From Liolophura sinensis (taxonomy: Eukaryota; Mollusca; Polyplacophora; Chitonida; Chitonidae), in NCBI RefSeq assembly GCF_032854445.1, contig NC_088302.1, positions 57,950,237-58,014,236 on the forward strand: 64,000 nt of DNA, read 5' to 3'. The notes beneath the pieces are model-generated. The model searched no databases, was not told where the DNA came from, and saw only the letters and a list, made by a program, of their open reading frames with translations. Below are positions 61,041 through 64,000 of the stretch, piece by piece. Within the stretch, counting starts at the first letter, position 1. Each line of letters starts with the position of its first letter. Made by a program: the position numbers and the translations under genes.

Positions 61041-61312
61041 TCTGCCCTTGGCAGAGTTCAGCACAGATCTTAACTTACAGATTGACCACCGTGGTTCGCC
61101 TGGACATGTTTAGAATGTTTTAGGGAGAGTAAGAATACCTGAAGGGCGGTTGAAACAAAGTTTTTTGAAGCACTGTGGATCTTTTAGCATAATACTTAAT
61201 TATGAAAAGAACTAAGTCGGATGTGTGAACAAAAAAATATAATTAATGTCTGAGGAAAACTTGAAGTTCAAATTTACATTCCATAGTACATCTGCACATG
61301 GCTTTGTTCCAG

Positions 61313-61384
61313 GTTGAAGTGTCAGTGTTTGCAAACCTTGGTGACTGTTCATTGTCTGTTTTGTGTGATAAGGCCATAGAGTGA
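61313..61384 (+). CDS. Possible terminal exon of an unidentified gene
   Basis: The acceptor CATGGCTTTGTTCCAG (ending 61312) opens 23 codons (VEVSVFANLGDCSLSVLC, then DKAIE) with a TGA at 61382-61384, in phase 0. It lies in the 700-bp unique island between two arrays. It could follow the candidate exon 45390-45448. Short, so chance is not excluded. The rest of 61041-61785 shows nothing else. Confidence 0.3.
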   Translation, partial: VEVSVFANLGDCSLSVLCDKAIE

Positions 61385-61784
61385 ATTTTCTTAGAGACAT
61401 GAACAAACCACACACGATCACTGTCTTTCAAGGTCTGTTTGGTGACTTAAGTTACTGTATGTATTGAACTGTTTGAATGAACTGCCAACCTCAAATACAC
61501 CTCCACCTCTCCAGACATTCCCTGCACATTTCTACAAACTAGATGTGATGTCTCTTTATATTTGAGCAGTGTTAACACTTGGATGTTGAGTCCTCCCCTA
61601 AGTTCTGGCTGTTAAATGACTTTTGAATCTTCCTAAATTCACCAAGTGGTATTCCTCATATTATTCTTTTCAAGTGAGATCATATTTTCAAAATGCACTT
61701 GATTTTGAATCAGCAGCTATTGTAAAGTATATGTGACTTGCATGTGTAAATTGAGTTTGAAATCAGGTGATGAAATGCCATTTT

Positions 61785-64000
61785 ATAGCGGTATGTGTCA
61801 CCAGACATACTTGTAGGTGGCATCATTTAACAAGCTGGTCCAGCCTACTGTGTGTCACCAGACATACTTGTAGCTGGCATCATTTAACAAGCTGTTCCAG
61901 CCTACTGTGTGTCACCAGACATACTTGTAGGTGGCATCATTTAACAAGCTGGTCCAGCCTACTGTGTGTCACCAGACATACTTGTAGGTGGCATCATTTA
62001 ACAAGCTGTTCCAGCCTACTGTGTGTCACCAGACATACTTGTAGGTGGCATCATTTAACAAGCTGGTCCAGCCTGCTGTGTGTCACCAGACATACTTGTA
62101 GGTGGCATCATTTAACAATCTGGTCCAGCCTTCTGTGTGTCACCAGACATACTTGTAGGTGGCATCATTTAACAATCTGGTCCAGCCTACTGTGTGTCAC
62201 CAGACATACTTGTAGGTGGCATCAATTATCAAGCTGTTCCAGCCTACTGTGTGTCACCAGACATACTTGTAGGTGGCATCATTTAACAATCTGGTCCAGC
62301 GTACTGTGTGTCACCAGACATACTTGTAGCTGCCATCATTTAACAATCTGGTCCAGCCTGCTGTGTGTCACCAGACATACTTGTAGGTGGCATCATTTAA
62401 CAAGCTGGTTCAGCCTGCTGTGTGTCACCAGACATACTTGTAGGTGGCATCATTTAACAAGCTGGTCCAGCCTACTGTGTGTCACCAGACATACTTGTAG
62501 GTGGCATCATTTAACAAGCTGTTCCAGCCTACTGTGTGTCACCAGACATACTTGTAGGTGGCATCATTTAACAAGCTGGTCCAGCCTGCTGTGTGTCACC
62601 AGACATACTTGTAGGTGGCATCATTTAACAAGCTGGTCCAGCCTACTGTGTGTCACCAGACATACTTGTAGGTGGCATCATTTAACAAGCTGGTCCAGCC
62701 TACTGTGTGTCACCAGACATACTTGTAGCTGCCATCATTTAACAAGCTGGTCCAGCCTACTGTGTGTCACCAGACATACTTGTAGGTGGCATCATTTAAC
62801 AATCTGGTCCAGCCTACTGTGTGTCACCAGACATACTTGTAGGTGGCATCATTTAACAAGCTGTTCCAGCCTACTGTGTGTCACCAGACATACTTGTAGC
62901 TGCCATCGTTTAACAATCTGGTCCAGCCTACTGTGTGTCACCAGACATACTTGTAGCTGCCATCGTTTAACAAGCTGTTTCAGCCTACTGTGTGTCACCA
63001 GACATACTTGTAGGTGGCATCATTTAACAAGCTGGTCCAGCCTACTGTGTGTCACCAGACATACTTGTAGGTGGCATCATTTAACAAGCTGGTCCAGCCT
63101 ACTGTGTGTCACCAGACATACTTGTAGGTGGCATCATTTAACAAGCTGGTCCAGCCTACTGTGTGTCACCAGACATACTTGTAGGTGGCATCATTTAACA
63201 AGCTGGTCCAGCCTACTGTGTGTCACCAGACATACTTGTAGGTGGCATCATTTAACAAGCTGGTCCAGCCTACTGTGTGTCACCAGACATACTTGTAGGT
63301 GGCATCATTTAACAAGCTGTTCCAGCCTACTGTGTGTCACCAGACATACTTGTAGGTGGCATCATTTAACAAGCTGGTCCAGCCTGCTGTGTGTCACCAG
63401 ACATACTTGTAGGTGGCATCATTTAACAATCTGGTCCAGCCTACTGTGTGTCACCAGACATACTTGTAGGTGGCATCATTTAACAAGCTGGTCCAGCGTA
63501 CTGTGTGTCACCAGACATACTTGTAGGTGGCATCATTTAACAAGCTGGTCCAGCCTACTGTGTGTCACCAGACATACTTGTAGCTGCCATCATTTAACAA
63601 GCTGGTCCAGCCTACTGTGTGTCACCAGACATACTTGTAGGTGGCATCATTTAACAAGCTGGTCCAGCCTACTGTGTGTCACCAGACATACTTGTAGGTG
63701 GCATCATTTAACAAGCTGTTCCAGCCTACTGTGTGTCACCAGACATACTTGTAGGTGGCATCATTTAACGATCTGGTCCAGCCTACTGTGTGTCACCAGA
63801 CATACTTGTAGCTGGCATCATTTAACAAGCTGGTCCAGCCTACTGTGTGTCACCAGACATACTTGTAGGTGGCATCATTTAACAAGCTGGTCCAGCCTAC
63901 TGTGTGTCACCAGACATACTTGTAGGTGGCATCATTTAACAATCTGGTCCAGCCTACTGTGTGTCACCAGACATACTTGTAGCTGCCATCGTTTAACAAG
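61785..64000. repeat. 57-bp tandem array, about 39 units, running off the window
   Basis: Very uniform 57-bp unit: GTGTGTCACCAGACATACTT, GTAGGTGGCATCATTTAACA, AGCTGGTCCAGCCTACT. Variation is limited to a few positions (GGTGGC or GCTGCC, AAGCTGGTCC, AATCTGGTCC or AAGCTGTTCC). Little divergence implies recent homogenisation. Confidence 0.97.

Overview
The window is nuclear DNA of an invertebrate animal: GT-AG introns, tRNA-derived SINEs with an AATAAATAAA-type tail, no operon structure, and one 200-base assembly gap. The SINE type (A and B boxes, then a conserved body ending in a GTATAAGTGAAATATTC-like stretch) and the gene content suggest a lophotrochozoan such as a mollusc or a brachiopod. 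That assignment rests on recognition by eye. Roughly two thirds of the window is tandem repeat, in more than 20 different arrays with unit lengths of 20 to about 130 bp.

Gene region (1-26.8 kb). Three genes can be reconstructed. (1) 1308-5891, plus strand: the last four exons of AASDH (beta-alanine-activating enzyme / ACSF4 family), coding the C-terminal PQQ-type beta-propeller. Its last exon carries an in-frame array of 17 decapeptide units that look like copies of one propeller strand. (2) 12017-9360, minus strand: a four-exon gene for a 142-residue protein with no signal peptide. (3) 22487-26312, plus strand: a three-exon coding region for a 276-residue protein with an N-terminal CARD. Genes 2 and 3 end in the same unnamed C-terminal domain, encoded by a last exon entered by a phase-0 intron at exactly the same residue in both. 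The domain resembles the anti-lipopolysaccharide-factor (ALF, DUF3254) fold. A CARD protein and an intracellular stand-alone protein sharing an ALF-like domain, as close neighbours in divergent orientation, is the most notable biology here.

Between and inside these genes lie a 51-bp array of about 100 units (13.77-18.84 kb), whose unit holds a palindrome made of two Myb-type sites, and several intronic minisatellites. From 27.3 kb on the window is almost wholly repetitive: a 66-bp array, a 28-bp array, a 14.4-kb 41-bp satellite (30.7-45.1 kb) broken by two SINEs that are copies of one insertion, the gap at 45095-45294, then 28-, 35-, 35-, 44/38-, 38-, about 110-, 70- and 57-bp arrays to the window end. 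Two exon-like segments (45390-45448 and 61313-61384, plus strand, phase compatible) hint at one more gene whose introns hold these arrays.

Most long open frames in the window are artefacts of tandem units whose length is divisible by three. No rRNA, free tRNA gene, CRISPR array or autonomous transposon coding sequence was seen.
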